A model generated the notes under the pieces. The model was given only the letters and a program-made list of their open reading frames with translations, was not told the origin of the DNA and made no database searches. From assembly GCA_031285565.1 (NCBI GenBank), contig JAITVY010000082.1:1-64000 (forward strand): a DNA stretch of 64,000 bases, in the 5' to 3' direction. Both the position numbers and the translations under genes were made by a program. Origin of the DNA: Tannerella sp. (GTDB taxonomy: Bacteria; Bacteroidota; Bacteroidia; Bacteroidales; Tannerellaceae). The first letter of the stretch is position 1, and every line of letters begins with the position of its first letter. Shown here in pieces: positions 17,616-25,975 of this stretch.

Positions 17616-17637
17616 AGTCGTTTATCGTGACTCGGCA
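17616..17637 (-). repeat. Dispersed 22-bp repeat, copy B
   Basis: This is the reverse complement of 7448-7469. As at copy A, a large hairpin lies a few tens of bp beyond its 3' end and next to a gene start. Confidence 0.75.
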
Positions 17638-17763
17638 TAATCTAAACAAGTTTAGCTTCTGCACTCGCTACTTAAAACGTTCAATTTTTCTCGTTTAACG
17701 ATCTTTTATCTGTATCTGATTTCGGTACAAATATAAGACATATATATTTCAAAAAAAAGAAAG

Positions 17764-17796
17764 AAAACGACCATTATCACCAATAAAGGTCGTTTT
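17764..17796 (-). terminator. Terminator after the 79-residue small gene
   Basis: A stem of nine pairs, AAAACGACC (17764-17772) with its complement (17788-17796), has a 15-nt loop and T-rich flanks. It lies about 95 bp past the stop of the minus-strand gene at 17890. Confidence 0.6.
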
Positions 17797-17889
17797 TAAA
17801 ATTTATTAACCAAATAATCTCTACATTAAAAATAAAATCAAATATTTTATTTTTAAATAATAGCTCTATCCATAAATACCACCGGATTA

Positions 17890-18129
17890 TTATTTCTTTT
17901 TAGCTTTATCCAATTCCTTTGCAACATCTACTATTGTATACAAAGGATGTTTTTCTACTATATAAGACATTTTATCATATATACCTGTATCATTTAAAGA
18001 TGTTGCAATTGTTTTCTTATTTACAATTAGTTTTTCTTTTCCATGTGCTAAATATAAAGCACCTAAGCTAGAATAACAATATTTAGTCCCTGGTTCATCT
18101 TTAAACCGAAGAATATAAACGTTCGCCAT
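17890..18129 (-). CDS. Small hypothetical protein (79 aa)
   Basis: This 79-residue soluble protein starts 'MANVYILRFKDEPGTKYCYSSLGALYLAHGKEKLIVNKKTI' and ends in a lysine-rich tail. The opening resembles short Bacteroidota proteins in which a 'VYxLRFKDE...YSSLxAL' motif forms a small alpha/beta unit, but I know no function. It has a good ATG and a plausible terminator downstream. It is AT-rich like its surroundings. Confidence 0.5.
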   Translation of the reverse strand: MANVYILRFKDEPGTKYCYSSLGALYLAHGKEKLIVNKKTIATSLNDTGIYDKMSYIVEKHPLYTIVDVAKELDKAKKK

Positions 18130-18635
18130 TTTATTATTGTTTAGATATTAATATTTCATTCCAAAGCAGAAAGGGAAAGGATATCCAAACAACCGATAAC
18201 AGACTCATATTCAACAAATACAATATCCGTAACAGGTAGTAAACTTTACAATCCACGAAATCAGATACAATTCATAAGATTGCACGTTAAACCCTTCTCA
18301 CCTTCAACAAAAATGATATAACCATATACAGGTAGTACAGGCCACAAAAGCCCATACCACCAGATAACAACCTTTAAATAAGATTGTTTATCTACATATC
18401 AAACAATACATATTTGTCAATTTTACCAGGGTAAACGCAGCCGGAATAGCTACATTGTAAGAATTTGAAATCAGACCCGATAAAAAACCGCCAAACTATC
18501 TATTGCTTATGTCAAACAAAATTAACCGATTTACTTTAAAAGACAAATCAATCCGAAAAATCTTATACCAGAAAGAATTTCTTTTTAATAAATCGCAGTT
18601 CATAAATATTCTTATCCGGGTTGATTAAATTTGAT
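18130..18635. other. Intergenic region with no recognised feature
   Basis: About 500 bp upstream of the xanthine permease promoter contain no convincing ORF, repeat or riboswitch. The base composition is A-rich and unremarkable. Confidence 0.5.
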
Positions 18636-18643
18636 TAAATTTG
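18636..18643 (+). promoter_or_regulatory. -7 box for the xanthine permease-xpt operon
   Basis: TAAATTTG is followed by CACC. An identical box occurs 10 bp upstream (18626-18633) as part of a TTGATTAAAT direct repeat. It gives a leader of about 145 nt. Confidence 0.5.
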
Positions 18644-18794
18644 CACCTTTCAAAAAAATCAACGGGAGCTCACAATAAAGACACTCAAAGCGCAAAGGAT
18701 CAGCAAAATGATTTCACTTATCAGGTACAAGCCTGGCAACAATTCTTTTTGCATACAGAACGGGGAGAGAGGTAAACGAATTAAAACAGGAACT

Positions 18795-20177
18795 ATGGAG
18801 GAGGCAAATAATGAAATTGAGATACTAACTCAACCCATCAAAAAAACAGATTTAATTTACCAGATAGAAGATAAACCTCCCTTTGGAGAAGCTCTTTTTG
18901 TAGCTCTGCAACATTTACTGGCCGTATTTGTGGCCATCATTACGCCACCGCTAATTATATCATCAGTAGTGGGATTAGACACCGAAACCACCGGATTCCT
19001 TGTTTCGATGGCATTACTCGCTTCGGGTATATCTACGTTCGTGCAATGCAGGCGTATCGGGCCTGTCGGGTGCGGGCTGCTTTGCGTGCAGGGAACCAGT
19101 TTTTCTTTTATCGGCGCGTTAAAGGCAAGCTTTGCCGGGATGGGAATGGCTTCACTCCCTATTATATTCGGCATTACGATAGCCGGCGCCCCGGTAGAGA
19201 TGATTGTAAGCCGGTTGTTTAAATACACACGGAAAATAATCACACCGCTCGTCTCCGGAATTGTGGTGACTATGATCGGGCTCTGCCTGATAAAAGAGGC
19301 CATCATATCATGCGGAGGCGGGTATAACTCGATGGGGCTGGACGCCACGCTCCATCCCCATCTGGCATTCGGCAGCCTGCATAACCTATTCCTGGCTGTT
19401 ATCGTTCTGTGTTCGACTGTATTTTTCAACAGTTTCAAAAATAAATATATACGAATGAGTTCGATAGTCATCGGACTGGTTATAGGATATATCGCCGCCT
19501 GGCTAATGGGGCGGATCGACTTCTCACAGATATCGGACCTCGGGGCTGTTACGATACCTGTCCCCTTTAAATATGGACTTGAATTCAGTTGGCCTGCTTT
19601 CATAAGCGTTGCACTGATTTATTTCATTACATCCATCGAGGCTTACGGCGACATTACGGCAAACTCCATGATCGGCGGCGAAGCCATCGAAGGGCCTAAA
19701 TTCCTTAAACGTGTACAGGGCGGGGTACTGGCAGACGGGGTTAATTCGATGCTCGCAGGTGTTTTTAATTCTTTCCCCAATTCCATATTTGCCCAGAACA
19801 ACGGGCTGATCCAGCTTACGGGAGTAGCAAGCCGCCATGTGGGATACTACATCGCTGCATTTCTGGTTATACTCAGCATATTCCCCTTCGTTGGAGGTAT
19901 ATTTTCAATCATGCCGGCACCCGTCCTGGGAGGTACTACTCTGCTGATGTTCGGCACGGTGGCTGCATCGGGTATACGGATCGTAGCATCGCAAAATATT
20001 AACCGCAAAGCCATACTGGTATTGGCTGTCAGCTTCGCCTGCGGATTGGGTGTGGAACTGGCTCCTGATATCCTGCGACAAACTCCTGGATGGTTTAAAG
20101 GGACTTTTTCATCCGGAATAACAACCGGGGGTGTAGCGGCTATTTTAGCAAATATCATCATTCGCATAAAAGACTAA
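18795..20177 (+). CDS. NCS2-family xanthine/uracil permease
   Basis: The protein is 460 residues from ATG 18795, preferred over the ATG at 18708 because the extra 29 residues lack family features. It is an inner-membrane nucleobase:cation symporter with about 14 helices. The NCS2 signature is 'GGVLADGVNSMLAGVFNSFPNSIFAQNNGLIQLTGVASR'. Other landmarks are 'QGTSFSFIGAL' and 'SIEAYGDITANSMIGG'. Pairing with xpt six bp downstream points to xanthine as substrate. No purine riboswitch is recognisable in its leader. Confidence 0.87.
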   Translation: MEEANNEIEILTQPIKKTDLIYQIEDKPPFGEALFVALQHLLAVFVAIITPPLIISSVVGLDTETTGFLVSMALLASGISTFVQCRRIGPVGCGLLCVQGTSFSFIGALKASFAGMGMASLPIIFGITIAGAPVEMIVSRLFKYTRKIITPLVSGIVVTMIGLCLIKEAIISCGGGYNSMGLDATLHPHLAFGSLHNLFLAVIVLCSTVFFNSFKNKYIRMSSIVIGLVIGYIAAWLMGRIDFSQISDLGAVTIPVPFKYGLEFSWPAFISVALIYFITSIEAYGDITANSMIGGEAIEGPKFLKRVQGGVLADGVNSMLAGVFNSFPNSIFAQNNGLIQLTGVASRHVGYYIAAFLVILSIFPFVGGIFSIMPAPVLGGTTLLMFGTVAASGIRIVASQNINRKAILVLAVSFACGLGVELAPDILRQTPGWFKGTFSSGITTGGVAAILANIIIRIKD

Positions 20178-20183
20178 ACCAAT

Positions 20184-20753
20184 ATGAGACTATTAAAAGA
20201 TCGTATCCTGCAGGACGGCAAGAGTTTTGATGGGGGCATACTCAAAGTCGATAATTTTATCAATCATCAGATGGACCCTGTCCTGATGAAATCAATAGGA
20301 GTCGAGTTCGTACGAAGATTCGGCAACCTGCCAGTCAACAAAGTAGTTACAATAGAGGCAAGCGGAATCGCTCCTGCCATTATGTTGGGATACCTGCTTG
20401 AACTGCCGGTTGTTTTTGTTAAAAAGGCAGTTCCCAAAACAATGGATAATATGATTTCCACGACTGTACATTCTTTCACAAAAGGCACGGATTATACGGT
20501 ATGCGTCAGTAAGGATTTCCTCAACGAAAACGACAATGTCGTGTTTATCGATGATTTCCTGGCCAATGGTAATGCGGCAATGGGAGTTTATGAACTGATA
20601 AAAGCTGCAGGCGCAAAACTATGTGGGATGGGGTTCATTATTGAAAAGTGTTTCCAGGAGGGTGGCGCGCGTTTACGTGAATTGGGTATACATGTAGAAT
20701 CGCTGGCAAAAATCAAAGAGTTAGGCGATAACAAAATTGTGTTTAGTGAGTAA
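20184..20753 (+). CDS. xpt: Xanthine phosphoribosyltransferase
   Basis: This 189-residue protein converts xanthine and PRPP to XMP for purine salvage in the cytoplasm. It opens '[32 protein letters not shown]', typical of Xpt, and has the PRPP-binding loop '[14 protein letters not shown]' and the '[24 protein letters not shown]' segment. Its length equals the usual family length. It begins 6 bp after the permease stop, so uptake and salvage are cotranscribed. Confidence 0.93.
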   Translation: MRLLKDRILQDGKSFDGGILKVDNFINHQMDPVLMKSIGVEFVRRFGNLPVNKVVTIEASGIAPAIMLGYLLELPVVFVKKAVPKTMDNMISTTVHSFTKGTDYTVCVSKDFLNENDNVVFIDDFLANGNAAMGVYELIKAAGAKLCGMGFIIEKCFQEGGARLRELGIHVESLAKIKELGDNKIVFSE

Positions 20754-20767
20754 ACATGTGCCAAACG

Positions 20768-20865
20768 AAAACCGCAGATTAACCCGTATTACTGCTAATT
20801 ACTATCTGTTTCTGTATATTTCAGGAACATAAGAAATCTGCGAAAATCTGTGTTAATCTGCAGTT
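20768..20865. repeat. Dispersed CCGCAGATTAA repeat with inverted partner
   Basis: 20768-20830 resembles 28254-28310 over about 60 bp. Its left end (ACCGCAGATTAA) is complementary, with one mismatch, to TTAATCTGCAGT at 20854-20865. Three degenerate AATCTGyG units lie in the right arm. It separates convergent xpt and the beta-helix genes. Confidence 0.6.
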
Positions 20866-20877
20866 CATTAATATTCT

Positions 20878-23334
20878 TTATCGCACCACAATGGTTGCCT
20901 GTTGCACCATACCGCTTCGTTTTGCATTCAATCTCAATACATAATATCCGGCATTATCAGGCGCAGGAATGCTAATTTCTGTTTGTGTACGATGGTATTG
21001 CTTTTGCAATTTACCGTTCAGATCATAAATGCTTATTTCAAATTCGTCCATAAAGGAGGCTTCCGTTCCTGTCTGTACGGTCAACAATTCTCCTTTCCGT
21101 ACCGGATTAGGGTATACTAAAAACGACGCGGACGGAAGAATGGATATTGACGTAGCATCATTGACCGTCACGATGACAATCGCACTGGTCACTGTATTAT
21201 CCAGTCCACTTACTACCACCCGGTAACTTCCTGCATCAGCAGGTATGGCAGCATTGATAGTGTAGGTAGCACTCGTTGCACCGAAGATATCTGTCCACAT
21301 ATTACCATTCAGTTTTTGCCATTGATAGCCGATAGCATTGGCTGCGGTGACAATCAGTGTATAATTGCTCCCTTCGTCGACACTCAAACCGACCGGTTGC
21401 GTGGTTATCGTTGCTTCTTCTGCTTTTACAACATTCACTGTAATATAGCCTGTAACAGACTGCCCATTTCCGCCCGGGACGGTATAAGTTGCCAGGAATT
21501 GCTGATTATCACCCACTTCTAGCCGGGTTGATGGTTCTGCCCATACACAACCATTCAGGAGCTGTGCGTTAAGATCGGCAAGGGTCAGTGTCGGTATGTA
21601 GGTGACGTTCAATACAGGATGAGAAGCAAGCGGATTCTCAACAATCTGGTAAACCTGTACTGCTAATTGATCGGATATTTCCTTATCCCCATATTCATTC
21701 CAAACCCAATACACCACCGCAGCCTCACCAAGGTATTGCAAAAAAGAGATTGTTTTCGTATTATTTTGCACCGGTCTTGATTGAGTGCCTGCCGTTATAG
21801 CCTGATTTGTACTAAGAGAATGATTAAAGTAAACAACATCGCGTGCTGAAGGATGCTGTGGGTTAGTTGATAAATCATGAACAAGTACCAAGTCTTGCGA
21901 AGACAAAGACGAACCGCTGGAATTAAGATTTTCAAATTCGTCTGCGTATTGCTTGCTCCATTGAATATCTGCATGTTTTCCGCTCACATCAACCTGTTTT
22001 TCGTTTGACGTTGATATCTGCCACTGGTATATGGATAGACGATCATATGTTGGCGCCGATTCATTTGATGTGTTGATCACCGGATTTTTCTGATAACCGG
22101 CCATCCCTTCCACTACATATAATCCATCAGAGCGTTGGAACCAAATGTTGCTGCCAAAGGTAAGTTCTGTTTTCCACCACGTGGCACTACTACTCCACAT
22201 TAGTGATTCGGAAGCATAAGCAAACACATTATCCGTGACTACGACATTGGTTATTTTTGCCGTATTATTCCAGAACATGACGTGGCGTCCGTTCGGGTCG
22301 GGTCGTTGAGCATGCCCCCATCCAGAACCGGCGTTGTAGCACATATTTTGCGTAAACACGATATTGTCGGTAACCGACTCTGCGGGACCATTCCAGTATT
22401 CGAACGAATATTCGCAATTCCAGATGGTATTGTTGCGGTATGTTATATTTCGCTGTTCATTTTTAGCACTGCCTTGATTGGTTACTCCCGCGTCATATAT
22501 TTCCCATATCCGGCATCCTTCAACAAGAATATCATGTGCAGTATCCCAAAATTCGATACCGTTTCCAAATCGTACAGGGTCGCCATTAGCCTGATTTTTC
22601 TGATGACCGCCGCCAATCCATGAGATATCGCAATCGCGAATGGTGGTAAAAGAAGTGTTTGAACCGCATATTCCGTGGGCTGCGCCATATCGTACATCAA
22701 AATCGGAAATCACAACATTGCTCGCATTTGCAAGATTAACAACATGGGCACCTCTCAATGCGGCTTCAATTTCGTTAAATTTTCCAGCAGGATTGTTAAC
22801 GCTATATAACCAGACATATCTTGTTTCAGGATCAAACCAAAAACAGCCAGTTGTCTTAAACTGCTCTTTCGACCAGCATTTGACACCGGAGCTTTTACCG
22901 TCAAAAATCAGATTGCCGACATCGGAAAGTGTTCCCGATTTAGCTTCGGTAACCGGTTGAATGGTACGCCAAAGGTTTGTTTCCATTTTTTCCCAATCGG
23001 CAAGACTGTTGAGTGACAACGAACCGTAAAGCCGGGGTTTAGGTAGATTTTCGGGACCATAACAGGTGTATGTAATTGGAGCATCGGCTGTGCCTGATTT
23101 CGCTTTGAGCGATCCACGCCAGAGTCCGCCACGGGCAAATTTGACTATATCGCCGGGTTTCAAATCGGCTTTATTTACTTTTGTAAGCGATTGCCATGCC
23201 AAGCTTTCGCTTAAACCGGAAGCAGCATCGGAGCCATTTTGTGAATCAACAAAATAGACCGTAGCAGCAAGCGGAGATGAAAAGCACACGGTCAAAGCAA
23301 TGATCAGAAAACGGAAGTTAAGAAATATTCTCAT
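20878..23334 (-). CDS. T9SS-exported right-handed beta-helix protein with Ig-like domain (paralogue 1)
   Basis: This 818-residue protein has a signal peptide (1-23). The N-terminal motif 'YFVDSQNGSDAASGLSESLAWQSL' is typical of parallel beta-helix and pectate-lyase-like proteins. Repeated 'ITYRNNTIWNC', 'VVTDNVFAYASES' rungs follow in about 190-400. A less conserved region and an Ig-like module, 'TTQPVGLSVDEGSNYTLIV', come next. The C-terminus ('FLVYPNPVRKGELLTV ... YDLNGKLQKQY ... YYVLRL') is a type A T9SS sorting domain. It probably binds or cleaves polysaccharide at the cell surface. It is the last gene of a three-paralogue operon and the most diverged. Confidence 0.8.
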   Translation of the reverse strand: MRIFLNFRFLIIALTVCFSSPLAATVYFVDSQNGSDAASGLSESLAWQSLTKVNKADLKPGDIVKFARGGLWRGSLKAKSGTADAPITYTCYGPENLPKPRLYGSLSLNSLADWEKMETNLWRTIQPVTEAKSGTLSDVGNLIFDGKSSGVKCWSKEQFKTTGCFWFDPETRYVWLYSVNNPAGKFNEIEAALRGAHVVNLANASNVVISDFDVRYGAAHGICGSNTSFTTIRDCDISWIGGGHQKNQANGDPVRFGNGIEFWDTAHDILVEGCRIWEIYDAGVTNQGSAKNEQRNITYRNNTIWNCEYSFEYWNGPAESVTDNIVFTQNMCYNAGSGWGHAQRPDPNGRHVMFWNNTAKITNVVVTDNVFAYASESLMWSSSATWWKTELTFGSNIWFQRSDGLYVVEGMAGYQKNPVINTSNESAPTYDRLSIYQWQISTSNEKQVDVSGKHADIQWSKQYADEFENLNSSGSSLSSQDLVLVHDLSTNPQHPSARDVVYFNHSLSTNQAITAGTQSRPVQNNTKTISFLQYLGEAAVVYWVWNEYGDKEISDQLAVQVYQIVENPLASHPVLNVTYIPTLTLADLNAQLLNGCVWAEPSTRLEVGDNQQFLATYTVPGGNGQSVTGYITVNVVKAEEATITTQPVGLSVDEGSNYTLIVTAANAIGYQWQKLNGNMWTDIFGATSATYTINAAIPADAGSYRVVVSGLDNTVTSAIVIVTVNDATSISILPSASFLVYPNPVRKGELLTVQTGTEASFMDEFEISIYDLNGKLQKQYHRTQTEISIPAPDNAGYYVLRLNAKRSGMVQQATIVVR

Positions 23335-23364
23335 GTTATTTGTTATTATATAAGTGATAAGTTT

Positions 23365-25914
23365 TTATTGTACCACAATGATTGCCTGTTGTATAGTGCC
23401 GCTTCTTTTTGCTTTCAATCGCAATACATAATATCCGGCATTATCGGGAGCAGGAATACTGACCTCTGTTTGTGTGCTGTGATATTGCTTCTGCAATTTA
23501 CCGTTCAGATCATAGATACTGATTTCGAATTCATCCATAGAGGCATCCGTTCCTGTTTGCACAGTCAAGAATTGTCCTTTTTTGACCGGATTAGGGAATG
23601 CTAAAAACGAGGCCGACGGAAGAATAGGTATTGCCGTAGCATCATTGACTATCACAATAGCGATAGCACTGATTTCTGTATTTCCAAGTCCACTCACAAT
23701 AACCCGGTAGCTTCCCGCATCGGAGGGTATGGCTCCATCGATCGTATAGGACGCACCGGTGGCGCCAGAAATATCTGTCCAGATATTACCATCCAGTTTT
23801 TGCCATTGGTAGCCTGTTGCATTAGTAGCAGTTACTCTCAAAGTATCGCCAGCGCCTTCATTTACCGTCAAGTCAACCGGTTGTGTGGTAATAACAACAG
23901 GAGCATTCTTGCATCTGAACAAGATAGCCGACTCAAATGGCGCGAGCTTGATAGAACCCGCATAGGCAACACTATCGAAAGTCATATACGTATTATCCAG
24001 TGTAATTACAGTTTCTTCGGATGTCGGATTATAGACCAAAACAGCAAATTTGTCTGGCGATCCGACACCCGAAGCTGCGTACGATACCGGTTCGGCTTTG
24101 CTGTGGAGGTCAAAATTCGTCCTGGTCGTCCAGGCATCCTTGCTGTTGGCATTCCCGCCGGAACGCATAAGGGCAAAGGTTGAACTGAACGGTGCACTGA
24201 TGTAATTGTTTTCGATTTGGTTGCTGTTCAAAAGCATATCCATATCCTGAATACTCATGAGGTACACAGGCGATCCGTCCTGGTACATATAATTATATTG
24301 CAAATCGTTGCCTGTAAACTGCATACCTTGCTTGGCCGGATTATCCTGAGCGGTTATATGCTCAAGATTGTTATTAAACAGTACATTCCCATGAATCGTA
24401 TTGTGGTGCGCCCCATGCATATGGATGCCGTTTCCGCAGTTAACCACCGTATTACCCTTAACGGAAACATAACCTGTGCCATCATCTAAGTAAATGCCAT
24501 GCCTCCAGGGGTAATCATCAGGAAGACCATCAATATTCCCAATCGTATTCATTACAATATTATCAATGATTTGAATGCCCTTTAAATTCCGGGGGATAGA
24601 CGGGTCGTTCCCAATATAGATTCCACCTCCATCGGACAGGCAAAGCATACTGTAATCAATCACATTATTCTTGATCAACAGATTTTGGGAGAAATATACA
24701 AAAATAGCATTATACCCCACATGATCAATTTTATTTCCGGTAATTTCGCAATCATTGTTGGGTGTATGGTCATTGGCAAACATACCCATGGATATGCCGG
24801 CGCTCCATCCGTGATCTAAAGACATGCCGATTCGCTGGATTACATTATCCTGTATGCGGGAATTCTTAAGGTTCCCTACATCAACACCGGTATTTTCCAT
24901 ATCGGAAAAGGTATTTCCTGCTATTATACATTCATCGAAATCACCAAGACCGATTCCTGACTGACTATCCGTGAAAGTATTATGCCGTATTTCGAATTTT
25001 TTCCCACAGAAACCATATATACCATATTCCCGGTAATGCCGGAAATGAAGATCTTCAATATGGATATAGCAATCATGGTTGGTCGCCCACGGATATTGTA
25101 TTTCTATCCCACGTTTGGCATCCATATATTCAATACGTTGTCCGTTCGGATTTTTGTCTGTAAATAATGTGAGTGACTTTTCCTGTTTGTCATACACCCA
25201 TTCGCCAACAATGTCCAGGGCATGGATATGATTTTGGAGAAAATATCCAAATCCGGGTACCGGTAATTTATCAGCATTATCTCCAAATTTGTCAATACGC
25301 CCGTCACTGTATGAGTGAGCCACTGTGTCCCGGCGAATCTCCCAGGCATATATTCTGAATGCTACCGTTGCCCCATCCCAATACCCATCAGGGAAACTCA
25401 GTGTATTATCTTGTAAGCCTCCGGAGTATTTATCAGTAACTGTCAGGTACCCATTATTGGGATACCGGCCGGGATAATGCTTCTTTCCGTCAATAAACAA
25501 TATATCGATATCCCCGGGGGATTCCGGGACACTAGCTTTCCACAAGTTCGCACCAATTTTTTCCCAACCTGTAACCTGTTTTGCACCACTAATGACCGGC
25601 GCCTTACCCACTCCATAAGCGCCAATAGTGATAGGATTATTTTCGGTGCCACTCACTTTCCATGCATACATCGAACCATAATATGTCCCACCACGTTCGA
25701 ACAGTACGGAATTACCGGGTTTCAATGACGGGATTACCTGGTTTACCCGTTCAATAGTAGCCCAGGCTGTCGCCGGACTGGTTCCATTATTAGCATCATT
25801 GCCCGAAGGAGATACATAATAGGTCTGCGCATGCAGCATTCCCAGATGGAAAAGGAAATATCCAAACAAAATAGTCCGGATAATGGTTCGTTTAAAAAAT
25901 GACGGTTTTTTCAT
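23365..25914 (-). CDS. T9SS-exported right-handed beta-helix protein with Ig-like domain (paralogue 2)
   Basis: This 849-residue protein has a signal peptide (about 1-29). It continues with 'YYVSPSGNDANNGTSPATAWATIERVNQ' and a long beta-helix with many 'ITGNKIDHVG', 'LIKNNVIDYS' and 'VKGNTVVNCGNGIHMHGAHHNTIHGNVL' rungs. A beta-sandwich ('FAVLVYNPTSEETVITLDN') follows, then an Ig-like domain and the T9SS sorting domain. It is likely a surface polysaccharide lyase or glycosidase. The first 60 residues are nearly identical to paralogue 3, and the tail to both others, showing recent duplication. It begins 30 bp before paralogue 1. Confidence 0.82.
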   Translation of the reverse strand: MKKPSFFKRTIIRTILFGYFLFHLGMLHAQTYYVSPSGNDANNGTSPATAWATIERVNQVIPSLKPGNSVLFERGGTYYGSMYAWKVSGTENNPITIGAYGVGKAPVISGAKQVTGWEKIGANLWKASVPESPGDIDILFIDGKKHYPGRYPNNGYLTVTDKYSGGLQDNTLSFPDGYWDGATVAFRIYAWEIRRDTVAHSYSDGRIDKFGDNADKLPVPGFGYFLQNHIHALDIVGEWVYDKQEKSLTLFTDKNPNGQRIEYMDAKRGIEIQYPWATNHDCYIHIEDLHFRHYREYGIYGFCGKKFEIRHNTFTDSQSGIGLGDFDECIIAGNTFSDMENTGVDVGNLKNSRIQDNVIQRIGMSLDHGWSAGISMGMFANDHTPNNDCEITGNKIDHVGYNAIFVYFSQNLLIKNNVIDYSMLCLSDGGGIYIGNDPSIPRNLKGIQIIDNIVMNTIGNIDGLPDDYPWRHGIYLDDGTGYVSVKGNTVVNCGNGIHMHGAHHNTIHGNVLFNNNLEHITAQDNPAKQGMQFTGNDLQYNYMYQDGSPVYLMSIQDMDMLLNSNQIENNYISAPFSSTFALMRSGGNANSKDAWTTRTNFDLHSKAEPVSYAASGVGSPDKFAVLVYNPTSEETVITLDNTYMTFDSVAYAGSIKLAPFESAILFRCKNAPVVITTQPVDLTVNEGAGDTLRVTATNATGYQWQKLDGNIWTDISGATGASYTIDGAIPSDAGSYRVIVSGLGNTEISAIAIVIVNDATAIPILPSASFLAFPNPVKKGQFLTVQTGTDASMDEFEISIYDLNGKLQKQYHSTQTEVSIPAPDNAGYYVLRLKAKRSGTIQQAIIVVQ

Positions 25915-25975
25915 GAGTTATTTTTTTTGCAATTATGTAATTTTATGCAAATCGCTTATTTTAATCACCTTATTT

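Larger units (their letters stand above)
17502..17889. other. Structured intergenic region (hairpins, dispersed repeat)
   Basis: This 388-bp gap has no supportable gene. It holds the 41-bp palindrome at 17531, the inverted copy of a dispersed repeat at 17616, and a terminator at 17764. Confidence 0.6.

Noticed and set aside
18636..18795. Purine riboswitch in the xanthine operon leader
   Set aside because: The three-way-junction consensus residues of the purine aptamer are not visible in the leader.
18857..19603. Long reverse-strand frame inside the xanthine permease gene
   Set aside because: Shadow of a conserved transmembrane coding sequence; no recognisable family.
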